Of a stretch of DNA of 60,521 nt, positions 44,078 to 52,880 are shown one piece after another; within the stretch, counting starts at the first letter, position 1; each line of letters opens with the position of its first letter. Where the stretch lies: contig CALXLC010000032.1 of the NCBI GenBank assembly GCA_944389095.1, forward strand, positions 1-60,521, written 5' to 3'. Source of the DNA: an uncultured Alphaproteobacteria bacterium. Lineage in GTDB: Bacteria; Pseudomonadota; Alphaproteobacteria; RF32; CAG-239. The position numbers were made by a program, and so were the translations under genes. The notes beneath the pieces were generated by a model. That model did no database searches and had not been told where the DNA came from. It saw only the letters and a program-made list of their open reading frames with translations.

Positions 44078-45469
44078 ATGAAATTGAAAGTTGCCATTGT
44101 CGGACGCCCGAATGTCGGAAAATCAACGCTGTTTAACCGCCTGGTCGGACGCAAAGTGGCGATTGTGCACGACAAGCCGGGTGTCACCCGCGACCGGCGC
44201 GAAGCTGAGGCCGGACTGCAGAATTTGAGATTTGATGTTGTTGATACCGCCGGGTATGAATATTCCACGGAAGACAATCTTGAAAAACGAATGTGGGAGC
44301 AGACCAAGCGCGCAATCAGTGAGGCCGACGTCAGTTTGTTTTTGTTTGACGCACGTGCGGGGATTCAGCCGTATGACGAGCATTTTGCGGATTTATTGCG
44401 TCAGAGCGGAAAACCGGTGATTCTTCTGGCCAACAAATGTGAAGGCAAACTTCAGGAAGACAGTATTTTTGAGGCCTACAAATTCGGCCTGGGAACACCG
44501 ATTCCTTTTTCGGCGGAACACGGGCAGGGGCTGGCCGATTTATACGACGCGCTCAAACCCTTCGCAGATAAAAAAAATGAAAATTTGCAAAAGCAGGAAA
44601 CACCTGTTGCCCCGTCGGAAGAAGAGACGGATGATTATAAAAAACGGCCGATTCAACTGGCCATAGTCGGGCGTCCCAATGTCGGAAAATCCACGTTGGT
44701 TAATGCGCTGCTCAATGACGAACGAATGCTGACCGGTCCCGAAGCCGGCGTGACACGCGACGCCATCAGCACCGAATGGAGCTATCAGGGACGGAAAATC
44801 AATCTGGTCGATACGGCCGGACTGCGGCGGGCTTCCAGGGTTGACGATTCGCTGGAGAAAATGTCCGCGGCCAGCACCAAACATGCCGCCTTTATGGCTC
44901 AAGTGGTCGTTTTGGTCCTGGATGCCGATGCCGTGCTTGATAAACAGGATTTGACAATCGCCCGTCAGGTTCTTGACGAGGGCCGGGCGTTGGTCATTGC
45001 CGTCAACAAATGGGATATTGCCAAACGCAGTGAGGCCCTGCAAAAATTAAATGATAAGCTTCAAACTTCTCTCGCTCAGGCGGAAGGAGTGCCGACCGTA
45101 ACGATTTCGGCGCTAAAAAAAGAAAATTTGGATAAACTGATGCGGGCCGTCTTCAAAGTTTATGACCGCTGGAATGTCCGGATTCCCACGGCGCCGCTCA
45201 ATCAGTGGTTTGCCGATATGATAGATAAATATCCGCCGCCGCTTGGCAAAAATAAGCGTCGGATTAAGCTGCGATATATTACGCAGGCCAAAACCCGTCC
45301 GCCGTCATTTTATATTTTTTCAAGCAACCCGGAAGGGTTACCGGATGCTTATCTGCGCTATCTGGTCAATCAGCTGCGGGAGAGTTTTGACTTGCGGGGG
45401 ATTCCGCTGAGAATTACCGTTCGCAAAACCGAAAACCCCTACGCGGATAAAAAAGATAAGAAAAAATAG
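44078..45469 (+). CDS. der: Ribosome-assembly GTPase Der (EngA)
   Basis: Double GTPase of 463 residues needed for 50S maturation. GRPNVGKSTLFNRL and DTAGYEYS mark the first G domain; GRPNVGKSTLVNAL, DTAGLRRASRV and NKWD the second. The C-terminal KH-like domain includes RIKLRYITQAKTRPPSF. All motifs are intact and length is normal. It is last in the yfgM-bamB-der run and faces HTH copy C through a shared terminator. Confidence 0.97.
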   Translation: MKLKVAIVGRPNVGKSTLFNRLVGRKVAIVHDKPGVTRDRREAEAGLQNLRFDVVDTAGYEYSTEDNLEKRMWEQTKRAISEADVSLFLFDARAGIQPYDEHFADLLRQSGKPVILLANKCEGKLQEDSIFEAYKFGLGTPIPFSAEHGQGLADLYDALKPFADKKNENLQKQETPVAPSEEETDDYKKRPIQLAIVGRPNVGKSTLVNALLNDERMLTGPEAGVTRDAISTEWSYQGRKINLVDTAGLRRASRVDDSLEKMSAASTKHAAFMAQVVVLVLDADAVLDKQDLTIARQVLDEGRALVIAVNKWDIAKRSEALQKLNDKLQTSLAQAEGVPTVTISALKKENLDKLMRAVFKVYDRWNVRIPTAPLNQWFADMIDKYPPPLGKNKRRIKLRYITQAKTRPPSFYIFSSNPEGLPDAYLRYLVNQLRESFDLRGIPLRITVRKTENPYADKKDKKK

Positions 45470-45488
45470 TGCAGAAAGTGAGTATTTA

Positions 45489-45521
45489 AAAAGGCCGGAA
45501 ATTTTTTCTTCCGGCCTTTTT
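45489..45521. terminator. Bidirectional terminator between der and HTH copy C
   Basis: AAAAGGCCGGAA and TTCCGGCCTTTT pair across a T-rich loop; the tracts suit both strands. Confidence 0.88.
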
Positions 45522-45523
45522 AT

Positions 45524-45766
45524 TTATTCTCTGTCTTCCAAAGAAATAACCACCTTTCGGTTATATAACTTGGCCAGAACATAAAGATGTTCAAGCCTCA
45601 GTTCGCGGTTGCCGAGTTCTATCGCGTCTATCCACCAGGTGGGTATGCCGGTTTTGACGTGAACTTCCTCAATGCTTAAGCGATTGAATATTCTCAGGTC
45701 GTGAAGCTGTTGTCCCAACCGGCGGCCGCCGCGGGACAAGTCCTTCATTGCTTTGTTGTTTGACAT
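45524..45766 (-). CDS. Small HTH protein of the four-copy leader family (copy C)
   Basis: The 80-residue product is identical to copy D and differs from copy B at one residue. ATG 45766 is chosen because GGAGTTACAA precedes it; an in-frame ATG at 45778 overlaps the ribosome site. Although the protein matches B and D, the leader upstream is of the same subtype as the divergent copy A. Leader type and protein type are therefore not strictly linked. Confidence 0.85.
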   Translation of the reverse strand: MSNNKAMKDLSRGGRRLGQQLHDLRIFNRLSIEEVHVKTGIPTWWIDAIELGNRELRLEHLYVLAKLYNRKVVISLEDRE

Positions 45767-45960
45767 TTGTAACTCCATATTTGTTTTAGGTAAAACAAAA
45801 CCGCCTTAAGCAACGTCAAGGCGGGGAGTTAAGAACTGTTACAGTGACAGTCTGCCTTATTCGACATACGAATATGCTTATATCGACAGCTCCCCGAAAG
45901 AGGAGTTGTTTTTTACTGTAAAGGAGTTCTTACACTCCGCCGTCCGCTCACCGGACGACG
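45767..45960 (-). ncRNA. Structured leader RNA, copy C
   Basis: The long-range helix pairs UAAGAAC (rc of 45926-45932) with GUUCUUA (rc of 45830-45836), all seven pairs Watson-Crick. CUGUC pairs with GGCAG around the hairpin CAUA-UUCG-UAUG (45865-45876), flanked by AUAAG and UCGAA. The terminator stem CCGCCTT/AAGGCGG is followed by a TTTTGTTTT tail and an 8-bp TTTGTTTT/AAAACAAA hairpin just before the ribosome site. Same subtype as copy A. Confidence 0.78.
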
Positions 45961-45965
45961 GAATC

Positions 45966-45993
45966 ATGATAATAAATCAAAGCGATTTTGCAA
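45966..45993 (-). promoter_or_regulatory. Promoter of leader/HTH copy C
   Basis: TTGCAA (45988-45993) and TATCAT (45966-45971) keep the 16-bp spacing, although the spacer sequence differs more than between the other copies. This supports selection on the two boxes. Confidence 0.65.
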
Positions 45994-46063
45994 CAAAAAA
46001 ATAAAGGCCCAAACCGAAAACGGTTTGAACCTACTATTTTACTCTCAACCTATACCATAGCAG

Positions 46064-46245
46064 TAAAAAAGTGGAATATTTTCCACCGCCGCTTAAGTTA
46101 CGCCCGTGGCGCTGCCACCAGAAAAGTGGAAGCCTCTCCACATCCGCTTAGATATTGCCAGTGGCGCTGCCACCGCGCGCCCACCTAAAGATTATTTAGG
46201 CAGCCAGTCTTCGCTCACGCCGTGCGTGCCAGTGGCGCTGCCACC
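46064..46245. repeat. Tandem array of paired hairpins
   Basis: GTGGCGCTGCCAC, itself a hairpin (GTGGC-GCT-GCCAC), occurs three times: 46106-46118, 46161-46173 and 46232-46244. The first two sit in imperfect 55-bp units that also hold an AAAAGTGGA...TCCAC hairpin and CCGCTTA; the third unit is degenerate and longer. The array fills the gap between copy C and the end of the DEAD-box gene. It has no CRISPR-like spacing. It may be a REP/MITE-type element or an RNA 3'-end structure. Confidence 0.7.
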
Positions 46246-46261
46246 GCTCCCACCGTGTGGG

Positions 46262-47074
46262 CTAACGCTCTTCATTTTCTGCCAAAATGCCTTTTACGAG
46301 AATAAAAGTCGGAACCCGTCCGCCGAAAGACTGATATTTTTTGGAAATCTCGACCGCCTCCTGATCCACAATAGAAACCTGTGGTTTGGGTGCTGCTGTT
46401 TTTTTCGGTGCTTTTTCCGGCTTGATTTTTCCGGATACGGTCGCCTGGGCATTCAGTTCTGCCTCTTGCTCCTTGTTTTTATCGACTTTGATTTCGGCGG
46501 GAGCGTTTAAAATTTTCTCAAGAATTTCCTGAGTCTCTTTCGAACGCCGGTTTGTAAAAACGATATTCTGTTTTTCGCTGGGCAGCAGGGCAAGAATTTT
46601 TTCCAGATTAGCCAGTTGCTTGTTCTTTTTTATCAGATTGATGTCATCCACCACCAAAATATTGGTCTGTGACAAATCAATTTTTCCGTTTTCGGCAATT
46701 TCAACCAGCAAATCCGGCGATCCGATAATAACATTGGCCTCGTTGTCAATGTCTTCCTCCCCGTCTTTGATGGCGGCTCCGTTGATTTCGTGGTATTTGT
46801 TAAAAATAGCCAGCCGGTCCGACGTCATAACCGAGCTTTCCGAGTTCGGGGTAATAATCAGAATGTTTTGAGCGCCGCGGTTGCTGATGATGTCTACCAG
46901 CGGAAAAACATAAGACATGGTTTTGCCGCAGCCTTGCGGGGCAATGGTAAACACATCTTTACCTTCCAAAATGGACGGAATAACGTCTGATTGAACGGTT
47001 GTCGGTTCGGCAATGCCGAATTCTTCTATAGCGCGGATTGTTTGCTGGCTCAGGCCCAAATCTGAAAATTTCAT
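46262..47074 (-). CDS. Degenerate single-domain DEAD-box protein
   Basis: Protein of 270 residues with only the first RecA-like domain of a DEAD-box helicase. The opening (FSDLGLSQQTIRAIEEFGIAEPT), Q motif and motif I (APQGCGKT, normally AxTGSGKT) are recognisable. Motif II is VVDDIN instead of VLDEAD, and motif III is altered (IVFTNR). The helicase C-terminal domain is missing, replaced by an Ala/Lys/Pro-rich linker and a short conserved-looking tail. No frameshift is visible. It is likely inactive as a helicase and may bind RNA or a partner. It ends beside a hairpin array. Confidence 0.75.
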   Translation of the reverse strand: MKFSDLGLSQQTIRAIEEFGIAEPTTVQSDVIPSILEGKDVFTIAPQGCGKTMSYVFPLVDIISNRGAQNILIITPNSESSVMTSDRLAIFNKYHEINGAAIKDGEEDIDNEANVIIGSPDLLVEIAENGKIDLSQTNILVVDDINLIKKNKQLANLEKILALLPSEKQNIVFTNRRSKETQEILEKILNAPAEIKVDKNKEQEAELNAQATVSGKIKPEKAPKKTAAPKPQVSIVDQEAVEISKKYQSFGGRVPTFILVKGILAENEER

Positions 47075-47171
47075 GGTATTTCTTCTGATTTCAATGGTTA
47101 ATTTTATTTTTTTTAGATATTATTTATTTTATCAGGCTTAGTCAACCATATAAATAAAAAGGAAAACCGAA

Positions 47172-47720
47172 ATGTTAATGAAACGCGATGATTCTCTGCT
47201 TTTGATAATCGATGTCCAGGAGCGTCTGGCGCCGGCCATGGACAGTCCGCGCGAAGTAATCACCGGTTGCGCCAAGCTGATCGGCGTGGCCCGTCGACTG
47301 GGGGTTCCGTTTATCATAACCGAGCAATATCCCAAAGGGCTCGGGCCGACAATGGCCGATTTGCGTCAGGCTGCCGGAGATGACGCCGGATATTTATCTA
47401 AAACGGAGTTTTCCTGCGCCCGCAATAAAGAGATTATGAACAACATCAAAAAAAGCGGCAAAAAACAAATAATCATAGCCGGGATAGAAAGCCACATCTG
47501 CGTGCTCCAGACCGCTCTGGATTTAAAGGAGCTGGGATACGAGGTTTTTGTGGTGTCAAACGCCTGTTCCTCCCGTCGTCCGTTGCAGGGGATTATAGCT
47601 TTTCAGCGGCTGTTGCGCCACGAGGTGGATGTGGTCTCGATAGAAATGGTCATTTTTGAATGGCTGGAAAAATCGGATCATCCGCAGTTTAAAGAAATTT
47701 CCGGACAGTATGTTGTCTGA
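47172..47720 (+). CDS. Isochorismatase-family hydrolase
   Basis: Cysteine hydrolase of 182 residues of the isochorismatase/YcaC fold. The catalytic Asp is in LLIIDVQERLAPAM, a Lys lies in LSKTEFSC, and the nucleophile Cys is in GIESHICVLQTALDL, preceded by the family cis-peptide region. Substrates vary across the family (amides, nicotinamide, N-carbamoyl compounds), so no specific reaction is claimed. AAGGAA precedes the ATG. Monocistronic with its own terminator; divergent from the DEAD-box gene. Confidence 0.88.
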   Translation: MLMKRDDSLLLIIDVQERLAPAMDSPREVITGCAKLIGVARRLGVPFIITEQYPKGLGPTMADLRQAAGDDAGYLSKTEFSCARNKEIMNNIKKSGKKQIIIAGIESHICVLQTALDLKELGYEVFVVSNACSSRRPLQGIIAFQRLLRHEVDVVSIEMVIFEWLEKSDHPQFKEISGQYVV

Positions 47721-47727
47721 CAAAATA

Positions 47728-47757
47728 AAAAACTCTCTGCTTCGACAGAGAGTTTTT
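47728..47757. terminator. Terminator between hydrolase and cupin genes
   Basis: AAAACTCTCTG and CAGAGAGTTTTTT form an 11-bp stem with T tract; usable from both sides. Confidence 0.88.
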
Positions 47758-47775
47758 TGGTGAAGACGAAAAAAT

Positions 47776-48138
47776 CTAGACGCGCCCGTAAACGTCCTCA
47801 TAACGGATAATGTCGCTTTCGTCCAGATTATCGCCGCACTGCACTTCGATAAACTCCATGTTCCGGGGCGTATCATTTTGAATCCGGTGTTTGACGGTTA
47901 CCGGAATATAGATGTTCTCACCGGCCTTTTTGACGATTTTCTGATCGCCGAGCGTTACCACAGCCTCGCCGGCCGCAATAATCCAGTGCTCCGAACGGTG
48001 ATTGTGCGATTGCAGCGAAAGTTTGTTGCCGGGCGTCACAAGGATTCTCTTAACACAGAAACCGTCGCCGCAGTCCAAAACCTCCCAGGTGCCCCACGGG
48101 CGGTTATCCTTATCGCCTTTTTTGTAATTATTTGCCAT
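47776..48138 (-). CDS. Stand-alone cupin, type II phosphomannose isomerase domain
   Basis: Protein of 120 residues matching the C-terminal cupin of bifunctional GMP/phosphomannose isomerases: RPWGTWEVLDCGDGFCVKRI, LSLQSHNHRSEHWIIAAGEA, and the second metal motif with HRIQNDTP. The metal-binding His and Glu (HNHRSEHW) are present. It lacks the nucleotidyltransferase half, so it may be a small mannose-6-phosphate isomerase or another sugar-phosphate isomerase. AAAGGAC precedes the ATG. Confidence 0.85.
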   Translation of the reverse strand: MANNYKKGDKDNRPWGTWEVLDCGDGFCVKRILVTPGNKLSLQSHNHRSEHWIIAAGEAVVTLGDQKIVKKAGENIYIPVTVKHRIQNDTPRNMEFIEVQCGDNLDESDIIRYEDVYGRV

Positions 48139-48236
48139 AAATTTAGTCCTTTGTTAAATAAGTTTTTACTTGATGTAAGCCAATATAGAGAATATAAGAT
48201 AAAGCGCAAGGTCAAAAACACAACGGGTGGAAAAAT

Positions 48237-50501
48237 ATGAAATCGCCGGCCATCAATCAGGCAATGAACATTTTGCGTCTGCTCCGTGAAATTTCGGAAG
48301 GGGCGGATACGCTTCCGGTCAAGCTGGATAAGATAATCACCATGATTGTCCGGGAAATGAAAGCCGACGCCGGCACTTGTTATCTGGTGGTGGATGACAA
48401 TTATCTTGAACTGTTCGCTTCCTGCGGGTTTAATCCCGGCATTGCCCACAAAATTTCGCTCCGCGTCGGGGAAGGGCTGGTTGGTGACGTGGCGGAGCAC
48501 AACCGTTCGCTGGCGGTGGCAGATGTTTGGAAACATCCCAAATTTTCATACAAACCCGATATGGGGGAGGATGCCTACAAATCTTTTATCGGCGTTCCGC
48601 TGAGCCGGTGGCGCCGGGCTATCGGCGTTCTGACGCTGCAAAAAAAAGAAATTTACGAATACACCCGGCTGGAAATGGAAATTTTGGAAACCGTTGCCAT
48701 GGTTTTAAGCGAACTGGTGGCTTCGGAAGAAATGTCCGAATACAAAAACAGCCTGATTCGGGCCCGCGGACAATCAGAAAAAGAAAAATACAAAGGCCTC
48801 AGCCTCAGCAAAGGCTATGGTCTGGGCAATGCCGTCGTACACCGCCGCCGTCAGGTCGTAACTAAAATTTTTGCCGAAGACAAAGAAAAAGAACTTAAAA
48901 AGCTGGAAGCCGCCCATACCCGGATGAATGCCGACTTGGATGAAAAATTTGATGCCGCCAAACTGGGCATCGGCGAACATGTCGATATTTTGGACGCTTA
49001 CCGGATGTTTGCCAAAGACAAAGGCTGGTATAAAAAAATTGCCGACAACGTTCAAAGCGGACTGACGGCGGAAGCCGCCGTTGAACGGGCGTATGAAGAC
49101 ATGTGGAACCGCCTCTCCGGCACAACGGACAGTTATCTGAAAGAACGTCTGCACGATTTGCGTGATGTTGCCGACAGGCTGCTGGGATACCTGAGCGGGG
49201 ACAATGCCGCGTTATCGCCGGTAAACAGCGATAACCTCATTATTGTGGCTCAAACGATGGGGCCGGCGGATTTGATGGATTATGACTACACCAAAATCCG
49301 CGGTCTGATTATAGAAGACGGCACGCCGACCATGCATGTGGCTATTGTCGCCAAGGCGTTGAACATCCCGGTTGTCGCCAAAATAAAAGGGATTTTCAGC
49401 GAAATAAAAACCGGAGAAATGCTGGCGGTCGACGGCAACGAAGGATATGTTTACATCCGTCCGGGCATCCCCGTGCAGGAAAAAATCAAGGCCAAAATTG
49501 CCGAAAAGGAAAAACTGCAGGCCCGTCTGGCCGAGTTGAAAGATTTGCCGGGAAAAACCAAAGACGGCGTCAAAATCAACATGTACATTAATGTCGGTCT
49601 GGCTTTTGATTTGGATTACATAGAGAGCACCAATTGCGATGGCGTCGGACTGTACCGGACCGAAATTCCGTTTATGGCTTCTGATGTCATGCCGGATGTT
49701 GAAAAACAGGTGGGATATTATAAAGAGCTGATGGACCGTGCCGATGGACGAAAAGTCATTTTCCGCAGTCTGGACGTGGGATCGGACAAGCTGCTTCCCT
49801 ATTGGGGAAACGTCGGGGAAGATAATCCGGCCATCGGCTGGCGCTCCATCCGCATCACACTGGACCGTCGGGCAATTTTGCGCAAACAGATGAGAGCCTT
49901 TCTGCGGGCGGCTGCCGGGCGGGAATTGAATGTCATGTTCCCGATGATTTCGAACCTGAGCGAGTTTGAAGACGCCAAAGAAACTCTGATGATTGAATTG
50001 GAAAAAGAAAAACGCCGTCACGGCGAAGTTCCGTCCAAAGTCAACGTCGGATTGATGATAGAGGTGCCGTCGGTTGTTTTTCAGTTGGACGCGATTTTAA
50101 AACAGGCGGATTTTATATCCATCGGCACCAACGATTTGGCGCAGTTTATTTTTGCCTGTGATCGGGGAAATCCGCGCCTGAGTGAACGATATGACGTGTT
50201 GTCGGCGCCGTTTTTGAAAATGATGGGCGAAATTGTTTCCAAAGCCGATGAGGCCGGCGTCTATTGTTCCGTCTGCGGCGAGATGGCCAGCAATCCGATA
50301 GAGGCTTTGGCGTTGATAGGGTTGGGATACCGCAATCTGTCCATGTCCGGCTCATCGTTCGGCCGGGTCAAAAGTATGGTGCGGAGCGTTAATACGATTG
50401 ATATTGAGGATTATATAAAGACTTTGTTGAAATCCAACAAGAGGACGCTGCGTCCGCAATTAATATCCTATGCCTATGATCATGGTATTGAAATTTATTA
50501 A
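48237..50501 (+). CDS. ptsP: PTS-Ntr enzyme I (GAF-containing PEP phosphotransferase)
   Basis: Protein of 754 residues that starts the nitrogen-type PTS relay by transferring phosphate from PEP to NPr. An N-terminal GAF domain (residues about 10-165) is followed by the enzyme I N-domain, the phosphohistidine swivel domain with TPTMHVAIVAKALNIPVV, and the PEP-binding barrel (GVGLYRTEIPFM, FRSLDVGSDK, VNVGLMIEVPSVV, ISIGTNDLAQF, SVCGEMASNP). All catalytic elements are present. It is followed closely by rodZ. Confidence 0.94.
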   Translation: MKSPAINQAMNILRLLREISEGADTLPVKLDKIITMIVREMKADAGTCYLVVDDNYLELFASCGFNPGIAHKISLRVGEGLVGDVAEHNRSLAVADVWKHPKFSYKPDMGEDAYKSFIGVPLSRWRRAIGVLTLQKKEIYEYTRLEMEILETVAMVLSELVASEEMSEYKNSLIRARGQSEKEKYKGLSLSKGYGLGNAVVHRRRQVVTKIFAEDKEKELKKLEAAHTRMNADLDEKFDAAKLGIGEHVDILDAYRMFAKDKGWYKKIADNVQSGLTAEAAVERAYEDMWNRLSGTTDSYLKERLHDLRDVADRLLGYLSGDNAALSPVNSDNLIIVAQTMGPADLMDYDYTKIRGLIIEDGTPTMHVAIVAKALNIPVVAKIKGIFSEIKTGEMLAVDGNEGYVYIRPGIPVQEKIKAKIAEKEKLQARLAELKDLPGKTKDGVKINMYINVGLAFDLDYIESTNCDGVGLYRTEIPFMASDVMPDVEKQVGYYKELMDRADGRKVIFRSLDVGSDKLLPYWGNVGEDNPAIGWRSIRITLDRRAILRKQMRAFLRAAAGRELNVMFPMISNLSEFEDAKETLMIELEKEKRRHGEVPSKVNVGLMIEVPSVVFQLDAILKQADFISIGTNDLAQFIFACDRGNPRLSERYDVLSAPFLKMMGEIVSKADEAGVYCSVCGEMASNPIEALALIGLGYRNLSMSGSSFGRVKSMVRSVNTIDIEDYIKTLLKSNKRTLRPQLISYAYDHGIEIY

Positions 50502-50551
50502 AAAGTATGCAACAATCACCACAATTTCAGAAAAACAAAGGATTAAACACC

Positions 50552-51571
50552 GTGAAAAAAGAAAAGACAAATTCCGAAAAAGCCGTTGAAACAGAGGCGG
50601 AAGCGGCCGAAAAAACTTCTGAGGCGGCTAAGGCTGCGGAACCGGCAGTGACTAAAGTCGGCCACCTGCTTAAAGAAATGCGGCTGCAAAAAGGGCAGAA
50701 ACTCCCGGATATTGCAAAAAAACTCTGTATTCGCAAATTTTACCTGGAGGCTATTGAAGAAAGTCGGTACGAAGATTTGCCGCCGTTCCCCTATGGGGTC
50801 GGTTTTATTCGTTCTTATGCCGACTACCTGGGCCTCAACAGCAGCAACATCGTTGAACTGTATAAAGAGGAAACCAACACCAGCCCCGATAAAAACATTT
50901 TTGTTCTGGAGCCGCAGGCCGAGGCGACCGTTCCCGGCAAAAAATATCTGATAATCAGCCTGCTGGGGATTATCGCCGTTTATGCCGTCTGGTCTTTTTA
51001 TAACAGCCGAGAGATAGAAGACAACGCAAATAATGTGCCGGAGTCTGTTTATCAGGAGGTTGCGGATGATGTAAATCCGGAACAATTGCCTTTGGTCGTA
51101 GAGGATTTTTCCGCCGGGTCGGCAACCAGTGAAGAACCGTCCGTGGAAGAAAATCTTCCCGTAATTGAAGTTGCACCCGAGATTTCGGAAGCAAATAGTC
51201 AAATAACCGTAACCGACGATTCTTTTGATGAACCGGAAGCCGCCGTTGAAGAAGTAGTGGAGCCGCAAACCCGGTCTGAGGAAAAAACACGTTCGGATGA
51301 AAATAAAAATATTGATATGTCAAAAGGCATCTTTGTCCGAGTTCTTAAAGAAACCTGGATTGAAGTCAAGGATAATGATACACTTTATATCAGTAAAGTT
51401 CTTCAGCCCGGAGACATTTATAAAGTTCCCGAAGGTCCCGGCATGATTTTTTCGGCCGGCAAACCGGACGGCGTGGAGGTATTGATTAACGGTGTGGTCA
51501 CGCCGGTCGTCACTGCCGCCAAAAAGACGAATATACCGCTGGATAAATTTATAAATTCCGGCAATCTTTAG
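50552..51571 (+). CDS. rodZ: RodZ-like cell-shape protein
   Basis: Protein of about 339 residues with the RodZ plan. An N-terminal cytoplasmic helix-turn-helix (HLLKEMRLQKGQKLPDIAKKL, read across the first helices, then GVGFIRSYADYLGL) normally contacts MreB. One transmembrane helix follows (KKYLIISLLGIIAVYAVWSF), then an acidic periplasmic linker and a C-terminal DUF4115-type beta domain (VRVLKETWIEVKDNDTLYIS). The GTG at 50552 is chosen for AAGGA 9 nt upstream; an ATG at 50507 lacks a ribosome site. The usual ispG neighbour is absent. Confidence 0.88.
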   Translation: MKKEKTNSEKAVETEAEAAEKTSEAAKAAEPAVTKVGHLLKEMRLQKGQKLPDIAKKLCIRKFYLEAIEESRYEDLPPFPYGVGFIRSYADYLGLNSSNIVELYKEETNTSPDKNIFVLEPQAEATVPGKKYLIISLLGIIAVYAVWSFYNSREIEDNANNVPESVYQEVADDVNPEQLPLVVEDFSAGSATSEEPSVEENLPVIEVAPEISEANSQITVTDDSFDEPEAAVEEVVEPQTRSEEKTRSDENKNIDMSKGIFVRVLKETWIEVKDNDTLYISKVLQPGDIYKVPEGPGMIFSAGKPDGVEVLINGVVTPVVTAAKKTNIPLDKFINSGNL

Positions 51572-51590
51572 CTTACAAGTTTCATGAAAG

Positions 51591-51620
51591 GAAAATAGTA
51601 GGTTTCGGCCTGCTATTTTC
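51591..51620 (+). terminator. Intrinsic terminator between rodZ and prfA
   Basis: GAAAATAGTAGG pairs with CCTGCTATTTTC (one G-T pair), followed by TTTGTTT. Confidence 0.8.
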
Positions 51621-51660
51621 TTTGTTTAATATAGGGACGAAAAATAAATAAGGAAGAAGG

Positions 51661-52734
51661 ATGAATTTTGTAGAAAAACTGGCCAATGTCGCCAATCGTT
51701 ATGATGAATTGCAGGCGCTGGTTTCCGAGCCCGGCGTCAGTTCGGATGATTTGGTTCGGATGAACAAAGAACTGGCGGCGCTGGCTCCGGTGGTTGAGGC
51801 TATTCACCGGTATAATAAAATGGAACAGAATATGAATGATGCCAAGACCATGATGGATGACGCATCACTGGATAAGGAAATGCGGGAGCTGGCTGAGGCC
51901 GAATATTATGATTTGAAAGAGAAGCTGCCGCAATTGGAACAAGAAATCAAAATTTTGCTCCTGCCTAAAGATGAAGAAGACGAAAAAAATGCCATTTTGG
52001 AAGTCCGTGCCGGCACCGGCGGAGATGAAGCCGCTTTGTTTGCCGCGGTTTTGTTCGAGATGTATCAGCGTTATTCCCAAAATATGGGATGGAAATTTGA
52101 AGTCAACGATGTGACGGAAAATGAACTCGGCGGTTACAAGGAGGCAACGGCCAAAATCACCGGAAAAGATGTTTTTGCCAAACTCAAGTTTGAATCCGGC
52201 GCTCACCGCGTGCAGCGCGTCCCGGTAACGGAATCTCAGGGACGCGTTCATACGTCGGCAGCTACGGTGGCCGTCTTGCCGGAGATTGAAGAAGTTGATA
52301 TGTATATTAATCCCGCGGATTTAAAAATTGACGTTTACCGGGCATCGGGCGCCGGCGGACAACATGTCAACCGGACAGAATCAGCCGTGCGCATCACCCA
52401 TATTCCGACCGGGGTCGTCGTGCAGTGTCAGGATGACCGTTCGCAGTACAAAAACAAGGAAAAAGCCATGAATCATCTGCGGGCCAAGCTCTATGACATG
52501 CAAAAGTCTTCCATCGATTCGGCCTATTCCGAAAAACGCAAGCTTCAGGTCGGCAGCGGCGACAGATCCGAACGCATCCGTACTTACAACTATCCGCAGG
52601 GGCGGGTGACCGATCACCGGATTAATCTGACGTTGTATAAGCTGGACGAGGTTGTTTCCGGCGATGCTCTGGGCGAGATTATTGACGCGTTGGTGGCCGA
52701 AGATCAGGCGCAAAAACTGGCAGAACTGGACTGA
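51661..52734 (+). CDS. prfA: Peptide chain release factor 1
   Basis: RF1, 357 residues, which recognises UAA and UAG. The GGQ loop is in [18 protein letters not shown]. The codon-recognition tripeptide is PVT in [14 protein letters not shown], a variant of the RF1 PxT motif. [15 protein letters not shown] is the conserved domain-2 block. No prmC (the glutamine methyltransferase that usually follows prfA) lies downstream; a promoter and dnaE follow instead. Confidence 0.96.
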   Translation: MNFVEKLANVANRYDELQALVSEPGVSSDDLVRMNKELAALAPVVEAIHRYNKMEQNMNDAKTMMDDASLDKEMRELAEAEYYDLKEKLPQLEQEIKILLLPKDEEDEKNAILEVRAGTGGDEAALFAAVLFEMYQRYSQNMGWKFEVNDVTENELGGYKEATAKITGKDVFAKLKFESGAHRVQRVPVTESQGRVHTSAATVAVLPEIEEVDMYINPADLKIDVYRASGAGGQHVNRTESAVRITHIPTGVVVQCQDDRSQYKNKEKAMNHLRAKLYDMQKSSIDSAYSEKRKLQVGSGDRSERIRTYNYPQGRVTDHRINLTLYKLDEVVSGDALGEIIDALVAEDQAQKLAELD

Positions 52735-52823
52735 TGTTTTAAGAGCGCCCGCCGAAAAGGCAAACCTGGTTTGGTCCAGACAAAAATGTAGTGACAAAAC
52801 TGTCATCAAATATATTTTTTAGC

Positions 52824-52851
52824 TTGAGAATCTCAGGCTATCTTTTATAAT
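52824..52851 (+). promoter_or_regulatory. Candidate promoter of dnaE
   Basis: TTGAGA (52824-52829), 16 bp, TATAAT (52846-52851), about 30 bp before the dnaE start. Confidence 0.55.
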
Positions 52852-52880
52852 CAGCCTCAAAGAATATCAGAGGAAAGTTT

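Noticed and set aside
46064..46245. CRISPR array
   Set aside because: Repeats are only 13 bp, self-complementary and irregularly spaced, spacers contain more repeats, and no cas gene is near.
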